NCBI GenBank assembly: GCA_033063855.1
Contig: CP093829.1
Location: 6,024,243 to 6,088,242, forward strand
Source of the DNA: Smittia aterrima
Taxonomy: Eukaryota; Arthropoda; Insecta; Diptera; Chironomidae
DNA: 64,000 nucleotides
Direction: 5' to 3'
Shown: positions 46,576 through 56,899 of the stretch, one piece after another
Numbering within the stretch: the stretch's first letter is position 1
Layout: each line of letters begins with the position of its first letter
Position numbers and translations under genes: made by a program
The notes under the pieces: generated by a model
Told to the model about the DNA's origin: nothing
The model's input: the letters and a program-made list of their open reading frames with translations, nothing else
The model's database searches: none

Positions 46576-47230
46576 GATATTTGATTGTGGATTATGTTTA
46601 GTTGGCAACTCAGTAAAATCAAAGCAAGAATTAATTTACATCTTGAATTAAAGAACCCAATGCGTGGAGCTTGGATTTTCTGAGATTATTGCTTTGTCTT
46701 GAACAGCTTTCATCAGAACACGTCATAGTAGAAATGTCAAAGGAAAAGGAGTTTCACTTGGCGCTTGTCAAAGGTGGACTCATATCTGGTCAGCTCTGGA
46801 ATCCAAGCATTTGTTTGAGCACGCTGAACATTTCTCGTGAAGAAGTGTCAGCGTAAATGTTAAGAAAGCTGAACAAATAGAAAAAGTTTGAAAAATTTGT
46901 ATGGAGCTCACCAGACTCTAGCCCGAACCACTTATCAAGTCCATCTAAGGAGGTTTTCGTCTCATCCATAAATAGAACCTAATGGCAAAAACCAACAGTA
47001 GCTAGCTGCTTCCGTTCTAGAGAAAAATCTATTCACAAACAAAAATCGACTTTTTGTATGGAGATTCCAGGTTTTGAGCCCGTGGGCCTGATCCTGATGA
47101 GCTATTCAAAAATCCTCAAAAGTGCTTTTCCAAAATAAAATTTTCTATCGACTAATGAAGCAAGTAATTCGCTAGCTCATTGCGTTCGCGAGTTATTTCA
47201 ATCACATTCCACAGACAAAGCGACAATATT
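46576..47230. repeat. Dispersed repeat R1, copy 5
   Basis: Shares the long 3' part (tggagattccaggttttg, cctgatgagcta, attgcgttcgcgag) with the copies at 27.8 and 30.6 kb, so it is closer to the family A spacer type than copies 3, 4 and 6. Confidence 0.7.
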
Positions 47231-47385
47231 AGGGATTTCCATCTTTCAGATGAAAAAACCCTAAAAATATTCTGTTAGAATATTATCTGAAAGACAAAAT
47301 AAATAGAATTTTTAAGACGTCAGAGGCATTTTATTTCGATAAAAAATCTTTCAATTTTAAAATGATTAGATATTTATTTCAATAA

Positions 47386-47835
47386 TTACAAATCGAAGTT
47401 AATAAATATAAAGAAGAGGTAAAGAATTCCAACGAGGATTGGTCCCACAAGTGGAATGCTGCCAACAACTGGGCCAAAAAATCTTACAAAATCTTCGACA
47501 GCTTTTTTGGGAGGAACAGGATCTGGTTCAGCGTTTGTGAGATCATCAACAAGAGTGTTTGCAAGACTTATGAGATTCCCTACGAGTTGACCTATACTAA
47601 AACCTCTAACTGCTCCCACAGTTTGTCCGAGAGCGTCTCCTAATCCTCCAGTAAGTCCTGTGACTGCGGTTCCAGCAGTGTCAGTAATTGCTTGGACTGA
47701 TATGCCAAAAGCACCTGAAGCAGCTGGGGCTTTTTTAAAAGAAAACGTTTTAGGTTTGAACAAAATATTCATCGCAAAAATAAAATTACCTGTGATGGCA
47801 ACGAATGCAAGTATGGCGACAAGGAAGAATTTCAT
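47386..47835 (-). CDS. Family B secreted hydrophobic protein, third copy
   Basis: Spliced exons 47835-47790 and 47729-47386 encode 129 residues: signal peptide MKFFLVAILAFVAIT, mature start APAASGAFG. It keeps one block like the 35-kb paralogue (GLTGGLGDALGQTVGAV), then a distinct region with DPVPPKKAVEDF. The end is GSIPLVGPILVGILYLFFIF. As in the 43.5-kb gene, the intron is 60 bp, stop-free and in frame, giving a possible 149-residue unspliced form. The three intact family B genes share ends but differ strongly in the middle, as in fast-evolving secreted families. Confidence 0.82.
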   Translation of the reverse strand: MKFFLVAILAFVAITGNFIFAMNILFKPKTFSFKKAPAASGAFGISVQAITDTAGTAVTGLTGGLGDALGQTVGAVRGFSIGQLVGNLISLANTLVDDLTNAEPDPVPPKKAVEDFVRFFGPVVGSIPLVGPILVGILYLFFIFINFDL

Positions 47836-47905
47836 TTTGGATTTGTTAAGAACTTGACTGGAACTGAACTGATAAAAACTATTGCGAAAAGTCGCTTTTT
47901 ATTCA
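47836..47905 (-). promoter_or_regulatory. Core promoter and leader, family B third copy
   Basis: On the minus strand AATAAAAAGCG, then TCAGTTCAGTTCCAGTCAAG and TTCTTAACAAATC before the ATG, nearly identical to the 43.5-kb copy. Confidence 0.65.
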
Positions 47906-48085
47906 ATTTTTTATTGAGGCTTCGCGAATTTTATCTGCTGTAGAACATCTGCGTGATGTCATCATCAGTTTTCATGATATTGCTGAAAAAATTAATACAA
48001 GGAATATAAATGCACAAATGAAAATAATAAAGAAACTTTTCGATCTTCGTAGTATTTTTTGATATTCGAAATGTGGTTGAGATAT

Positions 48086-48630
48086 TTGATTGTGGGTAAT
48101 GCTTAGTTGGCAATTCGGTAAAATCAAATTCTTTATACTAGTTGCCTACAAAGCAAGAATTAATTTACTAATCTTGAATTAAAGCATCTTCAGCATGATT
48201 CTCCTTTTTTTGAGCATGCACTTCCTGTTAGGGCTTCTGAATTTCAGTTTTACTTGAAATAAAACTAAGCATGTAACAGTAGCAGTTCGTAATGATTTAA
48301 TGTAGGGTTATTCATCGTTGGAATGTTACAGGAGGTGGGACTTTGCTTATTTAACTGGTCAAAGATGGATCTAATGTGTAGAGCTTGGATTTTAGGGATT
48401 ATTCGCTTTATCTTGAACAGCTGCCTATTTCATCTGAACACGTCACAGTCAAGATGATAAAGGGGAAGAAGTTCCACTTGACGCTGGTCGAATTTTGACC
48501 CATATCTGTTCAGCTCTAAGATTTAAGCATTCGTTTGAGCACGCTGAGCATTTCTTGTGAAGAAATCTAAGTAGAAATGTAGACAAAACTGACTAAATCG
48601 AAAAAGTTTGAAAAATTTGTCCACATTTCG
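48086..48630. repeat. Dispersed repeat R1, copy 6
   Basis: The copy nearest the intact PWP2 gene. It is followed by the PWP2 downstream flank (48910-49098), so this may be the source arrangement for the other copies. Confidence 0.7.
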
Positions 48631-49098
48631 TGAAATTCATGAACTTTTCCAAAGAGCTTTTTAAATTTGTGCGCAATTGTCAACTTTTGTGCTAACAAAA
48701 GTATATTTTTTGGTTTCGATGACGATAATGAAGCACATGTTTAAGCAAGTTTGACGAATCTAAAAAAGATATGTTGTAATTAAAAATTGCTTTTCGTTTA
48801 AATCAAATTGAAATCATTACTGAAAGTTTAAGTGAAATTTATTTTCTTTATGTTTCACGTTGAACTATATTGTTTAAAACTTCGTATTTGGCAAATTAAG
48901 AGTTTTCAATAAAATTTAAAACGAAGTTTCAGCATCTTTCTTGACACGACAATATTTTAGCAAGTGTCCATTGTCGTCACCGAAAAAGTCAAACAAGGTT
49001 TTGTTGATACAAATGAAAAAAGTTTTGCGTCGCATTTTCATCAACGAAAACAAAAATTTCAATTTTATTTTTATATAAGCTTTTTAATACAAATTGTA

Positions 49099-52000
49099 TT
49101 ATTCTTCAGACGTTTCATCGTCGCTCATTTTTTCCTCTGATTCACTGGCTTCATCCTTTTCTATTAGCATCAGATTGTCGTCCCCATATTCCTCAACTTG
49201 TTTGATTTTACTTTGAGACATTTTCTTGATAACACGAATCGTGTATTTGTTGAAATCGCATCTGTGAAAAGAAAAAGATTTTTGTTTGAGAAATGCTATA
49301 ACAAAATTCCCAAAACTTACATTTTGTTTAAGGCTTCGTATTTCCGACTGAGGTTCTGATGAAGATTTATCAGCACTTGTGAGTCCATCGCTTCGCTTTT
49401 CTGGCCAAATTTAGTCAGAGCAGCACAAGTCCATTTTAAATAAAATTCTAAATGATTAGAATTAAGCATTGTAGCGATGAAATCAACAGTTCGATGAACG
49501 AAATCTTCTGGCAAGGAATCCAGAACGAGATCGATGTCTTTATGAGGAATTTGCTCAACAACTTCTTGTAAGAGACCATTTTCGTTAAGCTTAAGCGCCA
49601 TTATGAGTGCTGCAGAATATTCTCGTTCCTGGACTAATTGTCGAGTTGCTTTGGGTGTGACTTCCATCGACATTTGAAAAGGATCGAATACGATGCCTCT
49701 GTCAAGCGAGTAAATCATTAAACCTTCAGTAGTCGCTGCTGCCCATTGCTGACCATTTGGAGAGAACTCTAAGGAAGAAACGCCAACTTCTGGCTTGTAA
49801 TTCCGTGATGACACATCAAGCTTTTGAGTTCCTGGCAGATTCATCTTCACGTTTCCTCCTTCAAGTTTATCTCGCTCTTCAATCAGCGCCAAGTTACCAA
49901 AGTCAGTTAAATTCCGTCGATTTATGAATTCCTTAAATAAAATGTTGTCAATTAGAACTATTGATGATTCGAAATTAAATTTAAACTCACCAGCATTCCA
50001 TCGAGGCTTAGATTTTGTGTGATTTCAAACTTCTTCAGCAAAAGTCCTTCTCGAACATGATAAATGCACACAAACTTTGATTTTCCTCCTGCTATGATGC
50101 ACTCGCCATCGGCTGAATAAGTTATCGATGTGAAATATTTTGTTTCAAGACTTTTGGCAGCAGTTACAATGTCATTGTCTGTTTTACTAAGTCCAACGTC
50201 TTTCCTGCATTCGATTGTGTGAAGCTGCTGACCAGACTTTGCATGAATCACTGTGATTATGCAGTTGAGAGTTGCAACAGCAACTTCTTCTCCGTTCGGT
50301 TTGAAAGCGACGCAAACAACATCCGACATCAAATCGATGTTTTCGTGATCCATTGAATTCTCAAGACAGTCCCAAACTTTAATTGTGTGGTCCCAAGCTC
50401 CAGAAACCAGCATCGATGACGTTGGCGATGGTGAAAAGTCCAAGCTTGACACAGGAGCTTCATGTCCACTTAAAACTTCTAAGATTTTGCCGAATTTTAG
50501 TGACCACAAGTGAATGTCGAAGACATCTTGAGCTCCCGCTGCTACTAACTCTCCAGAATAATCAACAGCAACGCAACTGAACTGAACAAGTCGTGGCGCT
50601 GTCAAAGTCTTGAAGTTTCTATAACGAACCATGTCGAAAGCTCGAACAGTCCCATCAAGTGATGCAGTTACAAAGAATTTCTTGTTTCGACTAAAGTTAA
50701 TTCCAGTTACGCCGCTCGTGTGCTCAGAGAACGTTAAATTACAGAAACCAGAGTTGACATTCCAAACTTTAACTTTGCCGTCGTATCCACCAGTCACGAT
50801 AAAGTTTCCGTCGGGCGAGTATGCGATTGAGCTCATGACATTACTGTGTCCTTGTTGTTTCATCACGTACTGCTCGCTCTGCCATTCCCAGACCAAAAGT
50901 TGTCCAGCTCCTGAAACGCCCAATGCAATCCAATCCCCAGTTGAGTTGAAAGCAACGGTATCAACGGCATGTTCGGAAATGTTGAGAGAATGAATAACTG
51001 AGACGTCAGGGAATTCGTGAAGATAAAATGCTCCGTTTGAATAAGCCGTAACTAGAAGCTTCAATTTCTTGTGGAAGCATGCTGATGTCAGCTTTACGTT
51101 TCTATTTTCCTTCTTCAAATCGTCCATTAGGTAATGACGAGAGAGTCGCTTGTAGAAGAATTGCTTTCGCTTCTCATCAACAGCAATAATTTTTCCTTGT
51201 TTATCGCGAGTCTCGCTGCTGTTGTCAATGGTTTTCTCAACTTCATCGTTGTCATCGATGTCGTCTGCTTCATCTTCAGAATCCAGTTCCTTCTGTCGCT
51301 TCTCTTGTGGCTCTAATTTCACGTATTCCATTTCAAACATTTCTTCAGCTTTCATGCTGCACTCCCAAATGCTCAACTGACCATTTCGACTGACAACGAT
51401 TGCGTTAAGCGATTTGTCTTGGAACGAACATGAAACCACTTCATCAGAATGTCCACTTAAAACGAAAGGTCTGAATGTCTCGAGTAGTTTCAATGCATAA
51501 ACTTTGGCGCTGTTATCCTTTGATCCAACGATGATGAATCTCGAGTCGAATGACCAGTCGATGCAGGTTTTCTCTTCATGTGCATCATGAAATATTCGCT
51601 CGATTACAAAGGAGTTGAATTGTCCTGTGACGATTCCAGGTGTTCGGAAGATGTAAACTAAAATAGTTTACTATGATTAGTTTTATGTTGCGCAAAGTGG
51701 TTGATCGTCTTGACTTACCCAATTCCTCAACGCACATGCCAAAGAATTTCCCACATGGACTGAATTTAATGAATGAAGGCTCGCGATTGAATTTGTAAGT
51801 GTGTATGACGGTTTGGCTAATCAAACTGATCATGTATGTCTCGCCATTCTCATTCGAAGCGACGAGCAAGCATCCATTTGGTGAGATATCGAGAGCTGTG
51901 ATATTGTAACTGCTTTGAACTGAGAGTGTTTGTGATTTGTTGCTAAAACGATGAATGACGATTAGAAACGATTGCTTGATCAACAAAATATTAAATTACT

Positions 52001-52186
52001 TCTTCAAATCATAGACGGTAAGTCGATTTCCAACTGGACTGATAACTGAATTTCCATCTTCGCTAAAAACTAAGTTTCCTTTCCTAAAAACCGTTCCCAG
52101 CAAGTTGTTGAACTGAAATTGAAGCGAAAGGTTAATTAACTATCTTCAACAAATCTTAAGTAACTCACCTTATACGCAAACTTCAT
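49099..52186 (-). CDS. PWP2: Periodic tryptophan protein 2 (UTP1), SSU processome
   Basis: Six minus-strand exons, 52186-52169, 52112-52000, 51942-51719, 51657-49991, 49931-49321 and 49261-49099, encode 931 residues (human PWP2 is 919). PWP2 is a nucleolar WD-repeat subunit of the UTP-B complex and acts in early 18S rRNA processing. It starts MKFAYKFNNLLGTVFRKGN, the conserved N terminus. WD repeats are visible throughout exons 2-4, for example FSPCGKFF, YSPDGNFIVTGGYDGKVKVW and SGAWDHTIKVWD. An acidic insert near DSEDEADDIDDNDE is family-typical. Exon 5 has DGMLEFINRRNLTDFGNLAL across the splice and a C-terminal helical domain (YSAALIMALKLNENGL). The last exon ends in an acidic tail DDETSEE. 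Pieces of this gene's 3' end are scattered at 36.6 and 38.9 kb. Confidence 0.95.
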
Positions 52187-52372
52187 AGTTATCCTTTATT
52201 TCCACGAGGATCCAATTAATTTTAATAAACTTGGCGCACGTTGCTTTTTGTGTTTATCAAAAGTCGAAAATCAACAACAACCGGCCCCTCGTCTTCGAAT
52301 TTTCGATAAAAACAAAGCAAAACAAACGATTTAAAGTAAATTTATTTATCTTGTGATTTTGAGCATTCAACA
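52187..52372. promoter_or_regulatory. Short shared promoter of PWP2 and YJU2
   Basis: Only 186 bp separate the two ATGs of these divergent housekeeping genes. There is no TATA box. The region must hold both leaders and starts, so a bidirectional promoter is likely. Confidence 0.7.
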
Positions 52373-53245
52373 ATGTCTGAGCGAAAAGTTCTTAATAAAT
52401 ACTATCCACCGGACTTTGATCCGTCGAAGATTCCGCGCTGCAAGCTTCCGAAGAATCGTCAATACACCGTTCGATTGATGGCTCCTTTCAACATGAAATG
52501 TGTCACCTGTGGCGAGTATATCTACAAAGGAAAGAAGTTTAATGCTAGAAAGGAAGATGTCGAGAATGACACTTACTTGGGAATCCGTATCTATCGATTC
52601 TATATCAAGTGTACTCGTTGTCTTCAAGAAATTTCTTTTAAGACTGATCCTCAGAACACTGACTACGAGATTGAAGCTGGAGCCACAAGAAACTTTATGG
52701 CTTTGAAGCTAGCAGAAGAGCAAGCGAGACGAGAGGAGCAAGATCTGAAAGATGAAGAGGCGAATAATCCAATGAAACTTTTAGAAAATCGAACAGAGCA
52801 ATCAAGAAATGAAATTGAACTTCTTGAGTCTCTCGAGGAATTGAAAGATTTGAGAACACGACATGAAAATATTGATTACGAAGCTCTTCTCCACCAATAC
52901 GACCCAACAGAGACAGTTCAGCAGAGAGAAGAACGCCTTGCAAAGCTCGATGACGATTATGTGAAGACTGTAAAGTTTCAGAATAACTCGAATGGCTCAA
53001 AGCGTGTCGTTGAGGAAATTATCGAAGAACTTAAAGACGAAGACGTTTTGCCGATGAAAAAAACAAAAGTTGAGAGCTTTGCACCAAAGATTCCGAAACC
53101 TTTAGTAAAGAAAACTCTTGTTCTCGTCAAAAAGAAGGAAGAAGTATCGACATCAACAACGTCCACTGCCAAACCAGATGAAACAAAGCCCTCTGGATTA
53201 TCACTCCTATCTGCATATTCGGACAGCGATTCAAATGAAGATTAA
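52373..53245 (+). CDS. YJU2: Splicing factor YJU2 (CCDC94)
   Basis: A single exon of 290 residues. YJU2 joins the spliceosome around the catalytic activation stage and promotes branching, the first chemical step; the vertebrate name is CCDC94. The N terminus MSERKVLNKYYPPDFDPSKI is the family hallmark. Cys43 and Cys46 (CVTC) with Cys80 and Cys83 (CTRC) form the zinc site, and the intervening region YKGKKFNARKEDV is conserved. After residue 130 comes a charged coiled-coil region, then a basic NLS-like stretch near KKTKVESF. The end SLLSAYSDSDSNED resembles the conserved LVAYSDSDSD-type end. The length is near that of family members. Confidence 0.95.
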   Translation: MSERKVLNKYYPPDFDPSKIPRCKLPKNRQYTVRLMAPFNMKCVTCGEYIYKGKKFNARKEDVENDTYLGIRIYRFYIKCTRCLQEISFKTDPQNTDYEIEAGATRNFMALKLAEEQARREEQDLKDEEANNPMKLLENRTEQSRNEIELLESLEELKDLRTRHENIDYEALLHQYDPTETVQQREERLAKLDDDYVKTVKFQNNSNGSKRVVEEIIEELKDEDVLPMKKTKVESFAPKIPKPLVKKTLVLVKKKEEVSTSTTSTAKPDETKPSGLSLLSAYSDSDSNED

Positions 53246-53249
53246 CAAC

Positions 53250-54060
53250 GATTTAATTAATCCCAACTGAGTTCCATTTAATTGTTAACATGATTTCAGA
53301 AATAAAAATTCGACAGAATATTTGCAAATCAACAATTTCCTCTTTTATTTCCATTTTTAATTGCTCAATGTTGTAATTTGATAGAATTTCTCTTTAAAAG
53401 TTTTAAAACAATTGCATCAAACTTTGAATAAATTGAAAGTTTCCTACGGAACAAAGAATCACTGCAAAAATTATGAGGAACGAGTAGGAAAAGTTTTGAT
53501 GAGCTCAGAATAATTAAAAATGATTACGAGTGGAATCCTTGAGCTGAAAGTTTTCTTTCAAGCAGATAAATATAATTTGCATTCTTTCCCATATCAGAAC
53601 TAAAGCTGAATAAACTTTCCGTACGAGAGTCTCTTTTTAATTGCAGACATCAACGACGATTGCTCTTTAGCAACGGACTTAATTAAATTCCAATGTTATT
53701 TTGCAATTATAACTTCAAACGAGAGCAATTCCTTTCTATTTATTTAACAGAAGAACGTTGCATTTTCCAATCATAATTTGCCCTCAAGTCGAAATTTTCC
53801 CATCAGACTTCATGCCACGTACAAAATAAATCCTTAATCTTCCTCAATTGTAATCGAAGAAATTGTGACTGCAATGAGAAAATGAAACGCTTAATTCGTT
53901 GTCAAATGTATTTCAGAATGTTTTCGTCACAATTAGACAAATTTTGTTTCTTCATCGCTTTTTTATTAGAAAACCCTTGAGTAAAAGAAAATTCCTCTTT
54001 TTAAAATAAATATCGATGGTAATAACTTGATAAACAAAAAACTTTGGCGCCAAAAAAGAA
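53250..54060. other. Spacer downstream of YJU2
   Basis: A polyadenylation signal AATAAA at about 53301 serves YJU2. No further gene or repeat was seen in this stretch. Confidence 0.5.
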
Positions 54061-54127
54061 TTTATTTGCTGATTATTGAATAGTACAAGAATTGAAACTC
54101 GGAAGGAACCGGAATAGTTTTGAATAA

Positions 54128-54715
54128 TCACGCTGTCGCGTTGGAAAGTCCTTCACCTAATTGAGGTAATAATAAAGCAAGTCCTGCAGCAAGTCCAGCA
54201 AAAGTAGGGGGAAGTCCAAGAGAGGAAAGAAGGGGTACTAAACCCAGACCAACGAAAACTGTTGAGAGAATTAAAATTATTAGTTAATCTACTACAAATT
54301 TGTTAAATTTTGTAATATGTATACAAAGAAAAGTAGCTCTAAATATTTATGAATTTTAAATAAATTGGATACTTACGATATGGAAGCAATGGATTCAATG
54401 AATTTAAGACGCTCTTAAGAAGACCACCAACGCCCTCTGAAATAATTAATTTTTGTTAATTCTTCAAATATGCTTTCAAATTGAAGAATAAAATTACTCT
54501 CGCCAACTATTGTTTTAACTGCAGTGCCCAATCCAGGCATAGATAGCGATTTGAAGAGTTGATCCAAGCCTTCTCCAACTTGGGGAGCTCCTTGGATGCC
54601 ACCTAGTAAAAAATCAAATTTTGATCAAAGTCTCAAAGATAATTCATTTCGAGCAATATCTACCAAAGTTTATCGCAAGGATAACGAAGATAGATGCACA
54701 AGCAATGAATTTCAT
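54128..54715 (-). CDS. Small secreted hydrophobic protein, four exons
   Basis: Exons 54715-54664, 54602-54498, 54436-54377 and 54258-54128, all GT-AG and all split at phase 1, encode 115 residues. The signal peptide starts MKFIACASIFVILAINF. The mature region has a short amphipathic part (QVGEGLDQLFKSLS and LLKSVLNSLNPLLPY), then a Leu/Gly/Pro-rich hydrophobic half around LVPLLSSLGLPPTFAGLAAG. The phase-1 cut after the signal peptide matches its neighbours. No open frame of this gene is long by itself, so it is easily overlooked. Function not recognised. It fits the hydrophobic secreted set. Confidence 0.78.
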
Positions 54716-54719
54716 CTTG

Positions 54720-55440
54720 ATTCTTTGTAGGTTGAAGTGATAACTGAACTTGATTGATAAATTCTTCAGAATTGCAAACGAATTTATACAAATCAATCTC
54801 TTTGTTCTAGTGGAACTCATGATGCCTCGTAATAAGGTAACGAAAACATTTTCACAGATGTTCGTCTCGTGTTCTACTTATTTTGTTATTGATTGCAATC
54901 TTAAATTATGTCATTAAACTCTGAACCTCAAACTGATCAAACACTATAAAGGTTATCGTCGCAACGACTTCAACAGTTTTGTAATAAGGTAACAGATGTG
55001 TCAATTGTTCCAAGATGATCAACATTCTTACTCATTGAGAAGTCATTGACATCAGGCATATACACTCTAACCTTTTGAACTCAGCCATAAACTGGAAGTT
55101 GAGAGGTTAGAATGATTCTTTGATTTTTCAAGATCCAGATTTTTTGAATTTCATAACAAGAAGATTTGTGATAAGATCAGACATGTTTTATCGTGAACCA
55201 AATGCGAAGCTTGAAAGTATTAGCTAGGTAGCAACAAATTTATATTCTTTTGTTTAGACAGCTGTAAAACCGCGACTGACGTATTCTGAAAACATCTTAA
55301 AAAATATTGCGACTCAACAGTATCAGGATGACATCATTTAGAATATTATTCCAATTTTAGAGAGAAAAATATAAAACTTCTGGATGAAATAATTGATTTC
55401 ATGAATTTGTTGCGAGAAATATATTTCTTTTTATTCAAAG
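54720..55440. other. Spacer between secreted genes
   Basis: No gene supported. The part nearest 54720 should hold the promoter of the four-exon gene. Confidence 0.4.
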
Positions 55441-55471
55441 TTACTTTGACAAAATAAATTTCATGATAAAT

Positions 55472-56857
55472 TTACAGTTTCAACATTTGAAGAATGATAA
55501 CGATTGGGGTTAAAAGTCCGGATACGATAGATGAGAGGGTTTTAGCCAAACCTGATCCTACCAATCCAGATAACAATGATTCAACTGCTGATGTGAGTGT
55601 TGTTATGAGACCTTTAACTACTCCTGCTGCTCCTGCGACAGCATTAGTTGCTGTGGTTCCAACTTGTCCAACTGTGCTAGCTGCAGTACTTCCAACTTGT
55701 CCAACAGTGCTTGCTGCAGTGCTGGCGACTTGTCCAACTGTGCTGGCGGCAGTGCTGGCGACTTGTCCAACTGTGCTAGCTGCAGTGCTGGCGACTTGAC
55801 CAACTGTGCTAGCTGCAGTGCTTCCAACTTGTCCAACAGTGCTTGCTGCAGTGCTGGCGACTTGTCCAACTGTGCTGGCGACTTGTCCAACTGTGCTAGC
55901 TGCAGTGCTGGCGACTTGTCCAACTGTGCTGGCGGCAGTGCTGGCGACTTGTCCAACTGTGCTGGCGGCAGTGCTGGCGACTTGTCCAACTGTGCTAGCT
56001 GCAGTGCTGGCGACTTGTCCAACTGTGCTGGCGACTTGTCCAACTGTGCTAGCTGCAGTGCTGGCGACTTGTCCAACTGTGCTGGCGGCAGTGCTGGCGA
56101 CTTGTCCAACTGTGCTGGCGGCTGTGCTGGCGACTTGTCCAACTGTGCTAGCGACAGTGCTGGCGACTTGTCCAACTGTGCTGGCGACTTGTCCAACTGT
56201 GCTGGCGACTTGTCCAACTGTGCTAGCTGCAGTGCTGGCGACTTGTCCAACTGTGCTGGCGGCAGTGCTGGCGACTTGTCCAACTGTGCTTGCGGCGGTG
56301 CTGGCGACTTGATTAACAGTGCTGGCGACTTGTCCAACTGTGCTAGCTGCAGTGCTGGCGACTTGATTAACTGTGCTGGCGGCAGTGCTGGCGACTTGTC
56401 CAACTGTGCTGGCGGCAGTACTAGCGACTTGAGTAACAGCTCCTAATTAATAATAAAGTGATCAAATGTTAATTTTTTGAGCACTGTTCAGTACAATAAC
56501 TATAAATTGCGGACAAAATTTTCTATTACCTGCGACAGCTCCAAGTAAGTCAATGGAAGGGGCTTTTGTTGTAGTTGTTGCCACCACTGGGGCTTTTGTT
56601 GTAGTTGTTGCCACCACTGGGGCTTTAGTGGTTGTTGTACCTATTATTAAAAAAGAAATTAGATTTAAGTTTCTACTCGAAAAGACATATTTACCAACAA
56701 GAGCCCCGACAAGACCTTCAAGCCCCAATAATGGCGATGCCACGGATGGTGCTGCAAACAAAATATTTTATTTTCCACTTTTTTTCTAAAGAATTTTTGT
56801 CTACGTACCAAAATTAACCGAAAGGATGACGAAGATTGTAGCGACAATGAATTTCAT
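55472..56857 (-). CDS. Secreted VASTAASTVGQ-repeat protein with TTTKAP segment
   Basis: Four minus-strand exons, 56857-56809, 56751-56695, 56640-56530 and 56442-55472, all joined at phase 1, encode 395 residues. The signal peptide starts MKFIVATIFVILSVNF. Exon 3 encodes three TTTTKAPVVA-like units, linking it to the mucin-like gene at 24.3 kb. Exon 4 encodes a long Ala/Ser/Thr/Val/Gln block made of the 11-residue unit VASTAASTVGQ, with shorter STVGQVA forms, then a tail LITTLTSAVESLLSGL and LLTPIVIILQMLKL with two hydrophobic helices. Tandem Ser/Thr repeats suggest O-glycosylation; the biological role is unknown. Because the 33-bp unit is stop-free in several frames, long false frames run on both strands here. 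Confidence 0.85.
55660..56440 (-). repeat. 33-bp coding tandem repeat
   Basis: About two dozen units of 33 bp, with some shortened to 18 bp, built from gtcgccagcac(a/t)g and (c/g)agttggacaa. Neighbouring units are often identical, and higher-order blocks (33+18) are repeated, as expected from ongoing unequal exchange. Confidence 0.9.
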
Positions 56858-56899
56858 CTTGTAGTTTATTCGAGACTCAAATAAGAACTGAAGAGATGA

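Noticed and set aside
55618..56446. Long frames encoding LDKSPALPPAQ, CAGDLSN and TVLAAVLATCP repeats
   Set aside because: Other frames of the same 33-bp repeat. Only the VASTAASTVGQ frame connects by matching phases to a signal-peptide exon and to a normal C terminus.
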